A stretch of 63,255 nt of DNA from Candidatus Paralachnospira sangeri (GTDB lineage Bacteria; Bacillota; Clostridia; Lachnospirales; Lachnospiraceae): contig CAJFOT010000059.1 of assembly GCA_904397815.1 (NCBI GenBank), forward strand, positions 1 through 63,255, written 5' to 3'. The position numbers and the translations under genes were made by a program. The stretch's first letter is position 1. Every line of letters starts with the position of its first letter. The notes under the pieces are model-generated. The model saw only the letters and a list, made by a program, of their open reading frames with translations. It was not told where the DNA came from and did no database searches. Below are positions 27,002 through 36,188 of this stretch, piece by piece.

Positions 27002-28324
27002 TCACACCTGCCAGACATCTTTCAGCAGCATCAGAGCCTGATGATACTGGCTGGCCGGCACCGGGGAGCAGGAAAGGAGGAAGGTTTTCTGCTCTCCCTT
27101 TTCTTCCATGGGGATCAGAGAGATGCCCTGTGATTCCGCCCGCGCCGTCATCTCTTCCAGAGAAAGGGGACAGGAAAGCTCCATCTGGATATAAAAGCCG
27201 CCCTGGCCCATCCGGGCCTTTGCACCGCCGCTGAAAACTTTTTCGATTTCTTCACACAGCTGCCTGGCTTTGCCGGTATACAGTCGCTTTGCCTTCCTGA
27301 TCTGGCTGTTGAGATGGCCGTCCCGGATAAACTGACACAGAGCGATCTGCTCTGTCTTGGAGGCAGTCTGGTTGTACATATCCCGGCGGACCAGATATGC
27401 TTCCAGCAGGCTGGGGGGCAGAACCATAAAACTGATTCGGATCGAGGGGAGCAGCAGCTTGGAAAAGGTACTGACATAGACGATCTCCTCTCCTCCTGCC
27501 AGTCCCTGGAGACAGGGGGTAGGACGGTTCATGTAGCGGAATTCGCTGTCATAATCATCCTCTATAATCAGCTGTCCCTGTTCCTGTGCCTGGCGGATCA
27601 GGGCGATCCGGTCCGCCACCGGCATGATATCTCCCTGACGGGTCATCTGGGAAGGCGTAATGTACAGGATATCCGCCTGCTGCCGGTTCTCTGTCCGCAC
27701 AAAACCATAGTCCTCAAAGAGGGCCGCCCCCTGCAGGAACCGGGGATTCTGGAGAAACACGCTGTGCCGGTCTTTTTTCAGCAGGGGCAGCAGGATGTGG
27801 AGCAGGCTCTGGACACCGGCCCCCACGATCACGTCCTCCGGCTTGCACACCGCGTTCCGGTTCTGGGCGAGATAACCGCAGATCGCCTCCCGCAGATCAT
27901 ATTCCCCCTGGGGCTCGCCGTAGGACAGCAGCCGCTCGTCCTGGCGCAGGGCACTCTTAATATACCGGCGCCACAGATCAAAATTAAAGCTCTCCCGATC
28001 CAGGGCAGAGGAGGCGAAAGGATAGAGAATCTCCTTCCGGCTCCGGCCGCTGTCCCGCTCCCGCTTCCGGTTCTTTTGCTCATTCTGCCCCCGTCCGGTC
28101 ACATAAAAACCGCTCTGAGGCCGGGAGAGAATATAACCGTCCGCCGCCAGATTCATATAGGCAGCCTCCGCCGTCGTCCGGCTGACCTGCAGCTGGGCGG
28201 CACACTTCCGCACCGACGGCATCCGGGCCCCCGGCAGCATCTTACCTGTCACGATCAGTTCCTTATAATATTGATATACCTGAAGATACCTGGGCATTCC
28301 CGGGTCCGTCCAGTTCATTCCCAT
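27002..28324 (-). CDS. MocR/PdxR-type GntR regulator with aminotransferase domain
   Basis: The 440-aa protein has an N-terminal GntR winged helix (YQYYKELIVTGKMLPGARMPSVRKCAAQLQVSRTTAEAAY) and a fold-type I aminotransferase domain. The PLP pocket is seen as EDDYDSEFRY and VSTFSKLLLPSIR with the Schiff-base Lys. Members usually control vitamin B6 synthesis or GABA/amino acid use; here the vitamin B6 salvage genes at 4788-6235 are plausible distant targets, which is inference. The start at 28324 has AGGGGG 6 bases upstream; the longer frame would begin with TTG at 28366. Confidence 0.88.
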   Translation of the reverse strand: MGMNWTDPGMPRYLQVYQYYKELIVTGKMLPGARMPSVRKCAAQLQVSRTTAEAAYMNLAADGYILSRPQSGFYVTGRGQNEQKNRKRERDSGRSRKEILYPFASSALDRESFNFDLWRRYIKSALRQDERLLSYGEPQGEYDLREAICGYLAQNRNAVCKPEDVIVGAGVQSLLHILLPLLKKDRHSVFLQNPRFLQGAALFEDYGFVRTENRQQADILYITPSQMTRQGDIMPVADRIALIRQAQEQGQLIIEDDYDSEFRYMNRPTPCLQGLAGGEEIVYVSTFSKLLLPSIRISFMVLPPSLLEAYLVRRDMYNQTASKTEQIALCQFIRDGHLNSQIRKAKRLYTGKARQLCEEIEKVFSGGAKARMGQGGFYIQMELSCPLSLEEMTARAESQGISLIPMEEKGEQKTFLLSCSPVPASQYHQALMLLKDVWQV

Positions 28325-28404
28325 AACTGTCCCCCTGATTAGAGCTGATTTTCTGTATTTTTTCAAGTCACATTATGATATGAACTATCATACGCAAACA
28401 AAAG

Positions 28405-28450
28405 AAAAAAATCAACACGCCGAAGGTAAAATTTTTCGGTGTGCTGATTT
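28405..28450 (-). terminator. Rho-independent terminator
   Basis: TTCGGTGTGCTGATTT (28435-28450) pairs with 28409-28424 with one wobble and one mismatch, and an uninterrupted T-rich tract follows on the minus strand. It closes the decayed gene cluster before the regulator gene. Confidence 0.8.
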
Positions 28451-28465
28451 TCTGGTATTTCTTCT

Positions 28466-28844
28466 CTATTCTATCTTTCGGATGGCCCTGGCCGGAACGC
28501 CGGCTGCAACTGCATTCGCGGGTACATCCTTTGTCACTACCGCACCAGCGGCAATCACTGCATTGTCTCCAATCATGACGCCGGGGAGCACTGTAGCATT
28601 TGCGCCGATCCAGACATTCTTCCCAATACGGATCGGCGCCGGAAATAAATCGTGCCGCTCATCAGGGGCAATCCTATGGTTGAGGGTTGCCAGCACCACA
28701 TTGTGGCCGATCAGCGCCCCATCCCCGATGGAAATTCCGCCCTGATCCTGAAACCGGCGGCTGTGGTTCCGCTTTCAGGCTTTTCCCGAACTGATATAAT
28801 TCCTCCAGTTTTTCCGGTGACTGATTCTGCTCATCGATTTTCAT
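28466..28844 (-). pseudogene. Sugar O-acetyltransferase, internally deleted
   Basis: The C-terminal left-handed beta-helix is intact and typical of the maltose/galactoside acetyltransferase family: [20 protein letters not shown], then [18 protein letters not shown] and [14 protein letters not shown]. The N-terminus from the ATG at 28844 (MKIDEQNQ... up to KSLKAE) is in another frame and joins at about 28767-28772. The stretch between, roughly 50-60 residues in family members, is missing. The start overlaps the end of the preceding fragment with an intact Shine-Dalgarno, so the two once formed an operon. The gene cannot make a full trimer-forming enzyme. Confidence 0.8.
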
Positions 28845-28847
28845 TCC

Positions 28848-29341
28848 CTATTCCTCCAAAGAAAAGGTAACTGTCACATCGCCGCTGCCCAAAGCCTCTT
28901 CCCAGCCGGTAAGATCATCGATATGGCCCAGCCGGGTATAGCTCCAGGAATTGTTCCCAGAGTCCCTACCTTTTCAAAGCCCGAATAATCGCTCATCTGG
29001 ATGGTGACAGAACCTTGTTCCATCATATCCACCAGCGCGTCCACCGCTTCGTTTTCTTCCAAAGCGGCAGTAAAGGTACTGCCGCCAACCTGCACATTCA
29101 TCTGCATTTCTCTGTTTTCCTCCTCATCCGGTGCTGTGCCAGAATCGGATTCTTCGGGTTCTTCTGGAACAGCAGTCGATTCTGCCGTTTCCGACTCTGA
29201 AGTTGTTTCCGGCTCTGAAGCTGTTTCCGCTTCAGAAGAAGATGTATTTTCCATCCGGGCAGCAGAACTGCTTTCTGGGATCCCGCCAAAAATACGGTTC
29301 ATAACGCGCAGTTGAAATTTCGCGGCTCTTCTTTTGATCAT
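28848..29341 (-). pseudogene. Cyclophilin-like-fold secreted protein, internally deleted
   Basis: The segment MQMNVQVGGSTFTAALEENE...MSDYSGFEK matches the start of the cyclophilin-like domain of Clostridia lipoproteins. Its C-terminus is found in the next frame: [20 protein letters not shown], then [13 protein letters not shown] and TAG at 28848-28850. The two parts meet near 28960, and the middle strand region of the fold is absent. The Ser/Glu/Thr-rich linker typical after a lipobox Cys is present, but the signal peptide is replaced by a non-hydrophobic start, so the 5' end looks damaged too. Confidence 0.75.
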
Positions 29342-29379
29342 CTGGGTTAAAGCAGTTTAGATTCGAACTGCCCCGTTGA

Positions 29380-29866
29380 TTATAGGAACGCTCCATTGCA
29401 TACCTGCAATACCTGACCTTTCACATGGCGTCCCATCTTGCTGGCCAGATACAGGCAGGCATACGCCTGATCTAAGGGATCGCATTCCGGGCCGGGGAAG
29501 TAAACGAAATGGCCGCTGTATTTGAGCATTTCCGCTCCGCCAGGCTGTTCTCCCGCCTTATTGGCCAGATGCGCCGGAGTAACCGTAGCGCCGGGGCCCA
29601 CCACATTACAGCGGATATTGGTATCAATGAGGCGGATCGCCACATTCCTGGTCAGTGTGTTCAATGCGCCTTTCGTAGAAGTATAAGTAGCGCCGCAGAA
29701 AGGCCGGGTGCCATTGACGGAAGAAACATTGATGATAACCCCGTCATTCTTAGGCAGGAAAATCTTCAGCGCCTCCCGGATATACCGCATGGGTCCTCCC
29801 AGATTGGTGTTCATTACATACATCATCCAGTCATCATCCGTTTCATCGATCATTTTTTGTTCCCCA
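29380..29866 (-). pseudogene. Short-chain dehydrogenase, 5'-truncated
   Basis: The C-terminal two thirds of an SDR oxidoreductase is preserved: NVSSVNGTRPFCGATYTSTK with the catalytic Ser and YxxxK pattern (Tyr-Thr-Ser-Thr-Lys), then RLIDTNIRCNVVGPG and a normal C-terminus. The N-terminal Rossmann half with the TGxxxGxG NAD(P) motif is missing. The open frame simply runs on into DNA belonging to the divergent LysR gene. The product would be unable to bind cofactor. Confidence 0.85.
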
Positions 29867-30477
29867 ATGGCGGTGATATTCATATTGGGTGTGCAGAATC
29901 TAACGGAATCGCGCCTTTTATACGGGCCATTCAGAAGCTGAAAGAAAAATATCCCCGTATCCGTTACCACTTTTACAGCAGCGGAACGGATGCCGTAAAT
30001 GAGCGGTTGGATCGGGGATTATTGGATTTCGCCATTATCATCCAGGAGGTTGATCTGGAGAAATATAACTACTTAAAAATGCCATCGCGGGATCATTGGG
30101 GACTGATTATGCGCAAAGATCACCCACTGGCGAACCATTCCTGTATTCACCTCAACGATCTGGCAGAAATACCGCTTATCTTATCCCGACAAGCCATGCG
30201 GGAGGAAATGCCCCGCTGGTTTGGAGAAGCACAGGATAAGCTGAATATTGTAGCGACCTACGACTTGCTGTTCAATACCTCTGTTATGGTGCGTGAGGGC
30301 TTCGGCTGTGTCCTGGGGTTTGACGGGTTAGTTTACACCGGCCCCGACAGCGATTTGTGCTTTCGGCCTTTGGAGCCGACACTCACATCTCCCATGTATA
30401 TCATTTGGAAAAAATACCAGGTGTTCAGCCCTGTTGCATCGTTACTTCTTGAGGAACTAAAGAGAAATTTTGGATAA
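29866..30477 (+). pseudogene. LysR-type regulator, 5'-truncated
   Basis: The open frame from GGDIHIGCAESNGIAPFIRA to the stop at 30477 is a complete LysR effector-binding domain. The N-terminal winged-helix DNA-binding domain (about 90 residues) is missing. The upstream part of the open frame is antisense to the SDR fragment and is not coding. Because the SDR and LysR fragments point away from each other and both lose their 5' ends at the same spot, one deletion took out the shared promoter region and both gene starts. Confidence 0.85.
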
Positions 30478-30490
30478 CTGTATCTATCGT

Positions 30491-30910
30491 TTATCTGTCA
30501 TAAGTCAGTATTCCGTAATCCTTCAGCAGCTTCCCCAGGCTCCAGGGCGCCCGCCGGAGATTTCTGCACCAGACGCCGAGGGCCAGTCTGTACCCGCCTG
30601 TACAGTAAATGCCGTCCACACTGCCGGGACGCCGTCCCGGCATCAGGTACAGAGCGTGCCAGCTGTCATATTGCCTGTCTCCGCTGTCAAAGGTGGGAAT
30701 GTCCACAAAGAGACCGAGGGCCTTTTTTCCGTCTGCTGTCTGGTAAAGGACAGCATCGGCATTCCGGAAGGCCTTTGGAGTTTCTGACCTGCGGTCTCCC
30801 AGAACAGACCTGGGATCTGTCCCTTCCTCCGCCTGCTGATATTCAGCGAACCGGATTTCCGCGTGAAAATCACGTTTCAGCTGACGTTCCAGCCATTTTG
30901 CAAGATCCAT
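30491..30910 (-). CDS. Hypothetical protein, last gene of kinase-STAND cluster
   Basis: The 139-aa soluble protein is not recognised. The start at 30910 is set by AGGAGGG 6-7 bases upstream; an earlier in-frame codon at 30949 overlaps the preceding gene. It has a basic N-terminal region (KWLERQLKRDF), an acidic middle (VDIPTFDSGDRQYDSWH) and a Trp-rich C-terminal part (GVWCRNLRRAPWSLGKLLKDYG). There is no signal peptide or membrane helix. It follows the small membrane protein gene by 28 bases and is probably co-transcribed with it. Confidence 0.6.
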   Translation of the reverse strand: MDLAKWLERQLKRDFHAEIRFAEYQQAEEGTDPRSVLGDRRSETPKAFRNADAVLYQTADGKKALGLFVDIPTFDSGDRQYDSWHALYLMPGRRPGSVDGIYCTGGYRLALGVWCRNLRRAPWSLGKLLKDYGILTYDR

Positions 30911-30938
30911 CCTGCTCCCTCCTTTCTGCTGCTTTTCC

Positions 30939-31556
30939 TTACTTTTCAATGGTGGTCCGGCTTCCCTTTTCCTTCAGCGATCCGTCCTTCTGCATCTCCT
31001 TAAAAACACTTTTCGACTCTTTAAAAACGGATTTTGCGTTTACGTTTTCCGCCGCTGTGGAAAAATACCTGCTCATATCGTCCATATTCATTTTCTTCGG
31101 ATCCTTGCCTGCCGCGAAGATCCCTGTCAGCGCCTTCAGATAGATGATTCCTGCCACATAGGTGATGCCGAAATTAACAGCGCCGGCTGCCACGATGCTG
31201 GCGCCGGGTACAAAGCCGATGGCGATTTCCAGAACCAGAACCCCGGCCAGCTGTGTGATGATATTGGACAGGACTGCCGAAGCGATGGCCTTCCACGCTT
31301 CCTTCGCCAGGTTCAGCTCCAGATATCTGGCGATCCTGTAGTACATTGTCCAGATGGCTCCCACAGCAATCCCTGTCGCCACCAGTGTGCCTGCCCCCGG
31401 CAGAATTCCCGCCGCCATTGCGGCCACCCCGGCTGCCGCCGCGTGGGTGACCACCAGATCCGCCAGCTCCTGGGCATTAAAATTTTTCTTATACTCTCCG
31501 CTTTTGAAATACATCCTGATTACATCTGCCGCCACTCTGATTAACTGTGTACTCAT
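30939..31556 (-). CDS. Small polytopic membrane protein, Gly/Ala-rich
   Basis: The 205-aa protein has hydrophobic Gly/Ala-rich hairpins (GVAAMAAGILPGAGTLVATGIAV and two further segments ending AAGAVNFGITYVAGIIYL), broadly reminiscent of DUF697-like or EcsC-like membrane proteins that associate with GTPases or kinases. I do not assign it to a family. The C-terminal 55 residues are charged and cytoplasmic-looking (KDPKKMNMDDMSRYF...KSVFKESKSVFKEMQKDG), with a short internal repeat KSVFKE. A strong ribosome site (GGAGGG) precedes the ATG. It sits in the kinase-STAND cluster. Confidence 0.65.
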   Translation of the reverse strand: MSTQLIRVAADVIRMYFKSGEYKKNFNAQELADLVVTHAAAAGVAAMAAGILPGAGTLVATGIAVGAIWTMYYRIARYLELNLAKEAWKAIASAVLSNIITQLAGVLVLEIAIGFVPGASIVAAGAVNFGITYVAGIIYLKALTGIFAAGKDPKKMNMDDMSRYFSTAAENVNAKSVFKESKSVFKEMQKDGSLKEKGSRTTIEK

Positions 31557-31687
31557 ATGAACCCTCCTTGATATGATCTTTCTTTGGTTTTCAGGCTGCT
31601 GATCAGATACCTGCTTTCTTGATGTCTGTTGATAATCAGGATTATACTATTCCATTTTTTTACAGTTTGAAAATGGTTTCCGGTGCT

Positions 31688-32944
31688 TTATGTATGATTC
31701 GCCGCCAGATACCATTCCGGCGCAAAGGTGACATCCTGACCATAAAATAAGATGGTCAGCGCCCCTTCTTCCTGCCGGGAGAAGGATACCTGATATTCTC
31801 CTGTATCGATATACCAGTTTTCCCCGCTGTCGCTCTTCCAGGCCAGTATTCCTTCCTCTGCCAGCCGGTCAATGTACTGCTGCACCTCATCGTCGGCAAC
31901 GTCTGAAATCTGCAGATAGGCGGAGTAGACATCCTCCGTCAGCTCCTCACCCACAGCGGGATATGAAATACTGCCCTCCTCACCCACTGTCACGGCCAGG
32001 TAGCCGGCGGTCATGGGATTGTACCAGCCGGGAGCGGGCAGCAGATGGGGATGGCCGCTGATGGGTGCGGCAGCCTGCGCCATCGCCTCCGGGTCGCCGG
32101 CCTCCAGAAGCTGTTCCAGGTCGTAAAGATCCGCGCTCATGCCGGACAGAACAGAGGTCCGGGCGGAGATATTCAACTGATAGCTGTCCAGGATTTCGTC
32201 GGCGGAAGACAAAGCGGCATCTTCATCTTCCACCCATTCATACCCTGAAGCCATCAGGACGGGATACCGGTCCGCCATCTCCGAACGGAATTGCTCCGCT
32301 CTGTCCGGATCCTTCAGAGACAGCAGCATATAGTTGGTGGCACAGCAGTAATACTGGCACAGACGCGAGGCCCCCTCCCGGTACAGCGCTGCTTTTTCCG
32401 CCAGAATTTCCATACCGCCGGCGGTGAATATGCCGCTCTCCAGATCCTCCAGCAGCTGGGTCCGGATTTCACTGCGGACATCCTCCGCGGCATCAGGGGC
32501 GGAGGCGAATTCCATCGACTGATATTCGGTGTCAATGCCTGCCTGAAAGAGAATCAGATATTCCCCGTCTGTCAGATCCTCCTCCGTCATGGAAAGCCCG
32601 GCTACTGCCCCGGCAGCTGTGACACAGGCAGCCCTGGCCCTGGAGAGATCCTGCCACGTGCCGCTGGCCGCAAACCGGTCCACATAATCCAGGGCCCACA
32701 GTTCACTGCTGTAGGCCGCTTCCATCACAGAAAGATAGTCTGCCCAGACGGTGAGGAGATGCTCCTTCGCCTGGCTGAGGGCGTCCGCCTCATCTGTCTC
32801 TGTTCCGACCATGCCGGCACTGTCTGCTGAAGTCTCTGTCCCGGCATCTTGGCCGCTCCTGGCCCCGCATCCCGCAGCAAACAGGAGCATAGCCGCGATC
32901 AGACACAGCAGTCCTGCCCTCATTTGTAATTTTTCCATTTTCAT
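31688..32944 (-). CDS. Extracellular lipoprotein of the kinase-STAND cluster
   Basis: About 418 aa, with a lipoprotein signal: basic start, hydrophobic core LLCLIAAMLLFAAGC with Cys as lipidation site, then a Ser/Thr/Asp/Glu linker. The mature part is strongly acidic and mostly helical up to about residue 320, then has a beta-rich C-terminal domain. No known family is recognised. The ATG at 32944 is chosen because AGGAG is 6 bases upstream; ATG 32950 abuts that site. It follows the kinase-STAND gene by about 130 bases on the same strand. With its membrane-anchored neighbour it could sense or bind something outside the cell; that is inference. Confidence 0.65.
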   Translation of the reverse strand: MKMEKLQMRAGLLCLIAAMLLFAAGCGARSGQDAGTETSADSAGMVGTETDEADALSQAKEHLLTVWADYLSVMEAAYSSELWALDYVDRFAASGTWQDLSRARAACVTAAGAVAGLSMTEEDLTDGEYLILFQAGIDTEYQSMEFASAPDAAEDVRSEIRTQLLEDLESGIFTAGGMEILAEKAALYREGASRLCQYYCCATNYMLLSLKDPDRAEQFRSEMADRYPVLMASGYEWVEDEDAALSSADEILDSYQLNISARTSVLSGMSADLYDLEQLLEAGDPEAMAQAAAPISGHPHLLPAPGWYNPMTAGYLAVTVGEEGSISYPAVGEELTEDVYSAYLQISDVADDEVQQYIDRLAEEGILAWKSDSGENWYIDTGEYQVSFSRQEEGALTILFYGQDVTFAPEWYLAANHT

Positions 32945-33073
32945 TCTCATCTCCTGTCTGTCCTTCCTCTCCTCTGCCTTATGCTGCCTTCCTTTCTGCT
33001 TTGCGCTGCATTCTGTATTGCTCCGCCTGATATTCCACTGCCTGATATTGTCCTGTTTGGATTCGATACTGTT

Positions 33074-36064
33074 CTATTCTGTATTCATCCCGCCGCTCTC
33101 CGGCTCCGCCAGCTTCGACAGGGCGCCGTTGGCATAGAAACGATCCCAGCAGTCCCTCTGTTCCGTCTCATAGTCTGACAGCCGGTAATATTCCATTCCC
33201 TCCGCCACAGACACAGTGATCTCATACTGTCTGCCGAAGGCGCTGATATTGCTCCGGATCCGGCGCCACATATCCTTCAGCCGCTCAGCGCCGCTGTCCT
33301 CCATGGCCTGCAGCTCTGGCGCCAGAATCAGGTTATAATAATAGCCCAGCACAGCAGCATCCGCCCTGATTCCCTCCCGTAGGGCTTCCACATAGCTGTC
33401 GCCGAAGGCCTCATACAGCGGCTCATCCTGCCGCAGCCGGTCCAGCATCCGGACGCAGGACTGATAGCGCTCCGCCCGTTCCTTTGCCAGGGCAACCAGG
33501 GCGGCGTAGCCCTCCTGATCCAGAGCCCGGCCTGACCAGGGCATCACATCCCCTGATGCCAGCAGGGGCTCTATGTAGCCCAGAGGCAGCGATTCTGAAA
33601 ACCGAAGATCTCCCTCCAGCCCATCCAGACATATCTCCAGACTGTAGCTCCAGGCGGTGCTGTCGGTCCGGGCTTCTGACAGGATGTCCAACAGGTCAGA
33701 CATGTTTTCAAACTGCCTGGCCCCTCTCAGATAGGCAGAGGAAGCGGCGTCCAGCACCGCCTCCGCATAACTTTCATCATAGGGCGCGGCCATGGCTGCC
33801 TCTATGGCCGGCCTGATGTAAGGCCGGTAAATCCAGCGGAAGAAGGCAGCGGAAAAAACAGCGGCAGCCAGAAACAGAAGCAGGCCCCGGCGCCGCTGCC
33901 GCTTTCGCAGGAGACGTCCCTTCTCCCGGGCCAGCCCGCAGCAGTAGTCCCGGATCAATTGGTGCGCGACCTGGTACCTGCCCTGGCTGTCCATAACCAG
34001 CAGTCCCAGCCGCCGCCACAGAATACCGTTCACCATCAGGCCGTACCAGCCGTCTGCTCCCTCTGTATTACCCAGAATATCTCCGATATGGCCGATCCAC
34101 CGGGGAAACAGGAAGTGGATATATCCCGGCTTCATCCGTTTATAGCATTTCTCAATAAGAGGGAACAGTTTCTGCGGCGTCAGCGCCTGTCCAACTGCCT
34201 CCTCCAGACAGGCGATCTCCGGCAGCAGGTAAAGCACCGCCCCTTCCAGCTGCCACCGTTCCCCGGCGTCCGGCGGCAGTCCCCCGGACGCCTTATCCAG
34301 CAGCGCGGCAAAGTAGCGCTCCAGCAGCTGCTCCCTGGTATCGATCAGCAGCTGCCGGTTTTGGGCCGCGGCAGTCCGGATAAAAATGGACAGCATCATC
34401 GGGGTTCTCAGCAGCTCTGTCAGATCCCCCTTCTCCGGCAGCAGAAGTCCCTCTGCCGCGGCGATTCTCCTGACCTCTTCCTCTGGCAATGGCTCCAGGG
34501 CAACCCGGTAAAATCCGGTCTGTACTGTCTCACTCCGGCCTGTCATCAGGAACCGGACACCCTCCAGGGCTGACAGCCGCCGCAGCTCCTCCAGCAGCGG
34601 CAACAGCTCCCCTGCCGCCTCATTCAGCCCGTCCAGAAGGATGACCAGCTTCGGCCGGTCTCCCGTTCTGGTGCGGAGAGGCGCGGACAGAAGGGCCAGG
34701 AGCTCATGCCTGGCAGCTTCCATGGTGTCTGTCTCCGGCCGGAACCGGAGATGCTCCAGAATGCGGCCGGTGATATAGCTGTCGCCGCTGTTATTCCACC
34801 CGTAAAGGGAAATATAGGTGAACGCCGGCGTACCGGCGGTGTAGCTTTCCCGCCGGAGATAGGCGATCCGCAGGAGAGCCGTCGTCTTTCCCATGCCGCC
34901 GCCGCCCGTCAGGAAGAGGGAGCGGCCCTCCGGCCCGGCGATATATTCTCCCAGCTGAGGCAGGGTAAATATCCGCCCGTCCTCTGCCTTTCCCTGCAAA
35001 GGATAGAGACTGTCCTCCTCCCTGATGTAGTCCAGCGCCGGGTTCTGGCGGACTGCCTGCGCCACATTCCGCCGGCCTGCTTCCCAGAGGGCCCAGTGGG
35101 TGATCCCCTTTCCCTCTATCCGATCCTCCAGCTCTTCCAGGTCTCTCCCCATCTCCGCCGCGGTCTGATAACGCCGGGCAGGGACAGATGCCAGCCCTTT
35201 TCCCAGGATATGGCGAACCATGCCGGCCACTGTATCCGGCATGCCAGCCAGACAGGAAATGCCGGACAGGTCAGGAGCGCCGGCCCGGAGCGTCTGGAGC
35301 GGGGACAGCCGTTTCCCCATCATGGAAAACCAAAACACTGCAGCCGCCCCGTAGAGGTCGGCGGGGAACCCGATCTGCTTCACCTGTCCCTTGCGGACTT
35401 CCGGCGCGGTATAGCCCTCCTTGGCACTGTAATAGACAGCCGTCCCGCTTCTGATCTCCTCCAGGGTATGGACACTGTTGTAATCAATCAGAGTCACCCG
35501 CTCCCTGCGGCCCTCTCCGATGAGCAGGATGTTGTCCGGGCTGATGTCCAGATGGAGATAGCCGGAGCTGTGGAAGGCTTCCAGTACATCTAACACAGCT
35601 TTCATTCTCCTGACATGCCCCAGCAGAGGCCTGTCTCCCCCGATTTGAGAGGAAAGAGCTTCCTTTAGGCTTCTTCCGCCGGTATACCCCAGAATGGTAT
35701 ACAGCGTATGGTTCAAAGAATAGGTGTTCACATTGGCATCAATCTCTCCCGGATGGCGGGTCTGAAGAGCAATATGTACCTCATTGCCTCTGATGAAGCT
35801 GAGCCTGTGCAGCTCTGCAGCAGCCCGGGCCTCCGGCAGGCAGATGATTTTCCCTTCTTCATCACGGAAAATGGTATTCTCCTCTGTGTAGGGAAACAGT
35901 TCCTTGATCAGCACCTGATGGCGCAGGTCAGGCATCTGGCTGTCAGAGTAGCTTCCCAAATATACCATGGCGTTGGAACCGCAGCCTATAAACTTTTCGA
36001 TTGTACATTCCATTGCCGGAAATGAAAGGACCGCTCCCGGCTGTAATTGACTTCGATGATCCAT
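33074..36064 (-). CDS. Protein kinase-STAND ATPase fusion with membrane anchor
   Basis: The 996-aa protein joins three parts. Residues 20-310 form a Ser/Thr kinase-like domain: glycine loop GCGSNAMVYLG, Lys54 in VLIKE, HLDISPDNIL with catalytic Asp173 and Asn178, and LIDYNS, where DYN replaces DFG at Asp194. Residues 375-720 hold a NACHT/STAND-type ATPase: Walker A GGGGMGKTTALLRIA (about 386-400), Walker B LVILLDGLNEA (473-483) and MTGRSE as sensor. A basic stretch and one transmembrane helix (about 727-745) lead to a roughly 250-residue helical C-terminal domain, presumably outside the cell. GAGGGGG precedes the ATG. Metal and ATP residues are intact, so both modules may be active. Function unknown; see findings. 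Confidence 0.85.
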   Translation of the reverse strand: MDHRSQLQPGAVLSFPAMECTIEKFIGCGSNAMVYLGSYSDSQMPDLRHQVLIKELFPYTEENTIFRDEEGKIICLPEARAAAELHRLSFIRGNEVHIALQTRHPGEIDANVNTYSLNHTLYTILGYTGGRSLKEALSSQIGGDRPLLGHVRRMKAVLDVLEAFHSSGYLHLDISPDNILLIGEGRRERVTLIDYNSVHTLEEIRSGTAVYYSAKEGYTAPEVRKGQVKQIGFPADLYGAAAVFWFSMMGKRLSPLQTLRAGAPDLSGISCLAGMPDTVAGMVRHILGKGLASVPARRYQTAAEMGRDLEELEDRIEGKGITHWALWEAGRRNVAQAVRQNPALDYIREEDSLYPLQGKAEDGRIFTLPQLGEYIAGPEGRSLFLTGGGGMGKTTALLRIAYLRRESYTAGTPAFTYISLYGWNNSGDSYITGRILEHLRFRPETDTMEAARHELLALLSAPLRTRTGDRPKLVILLDGLNEAAGELLPLLEELRRLSALEGVRFLMTGRSETVQTGFYRVALEPLPEEEVRRIAAAEGLLLPEKGDLTELLRTPMMLSIFIRTAAAQNRQLLIDTREQLLERYFAALLDKASGGLPPDAGERWQLEGAVLYLLPEIACLEEAVGQALTPQKLFPLIEKCYKRMKPGYIHFLFPRWIGHIGDILGNTEGADGWYGLMVNGILWRRLGLLVMDSQGRYQVAHQLIRDYCCGLAREKGRLLRKRQRRRGLLLFLAAAVFSAAFFRWIYRPYIRPAIEAAMAAPYDESYAEAVLDAASSAYLRGARQFENMSDLLDILSEARTDSTAWSYSLEICLDGLEGDLRFSESLPLGYIEPLLASGDVMPWSGRALDQEGYAALVALAKERAERYQSCVRMLDRLRQDEPLYEAFGDSYVEALREGIRADAAVLGYYYNLILAPELQAMEDSGAERLKDMWRRIRSNISAFGRQYEITVSVAEGMEYYRLSDYETEQRDCWDRFYANGALSKLAEPESGGMNTE

Positions 36065-36188
36065 AAATCCCCCTCACAATCCATAACCGGATCAAAAACC
36101 TGCTCCGCAGCCGATTTCATCTCCCGTCATTATTCTACCAGTCCTGTTGTGAGCGGTTTGAAAAAAATTTCCTGTCGGGCACCGGCAG

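Noticed and set aside
29509..29866. First part of the long plus-strand frame upstream of the LysR domain as LysR N-terminus
   Set aside because: It is antisense to well-conserved SDR codons and has no helix-turn-helix; real LysR similarity starts at about 29869.
32951..33076. The kinase-STAND gene and the lipoprotein gene are in the same frame, separated by one TAG and 41 open codons, suggesting stop read-through
   Set aside because: An open stretch of this length is expected by chance often enough, the lipoprotein has its own ribosome site and signal peptide, and a signal peptide inside a fusion makes little sense.
35188..35593. Plus-strand open frames inside the kinase-STAND gene
   Set aside because: They are antisense to the kinase domain, without start signals or domains.
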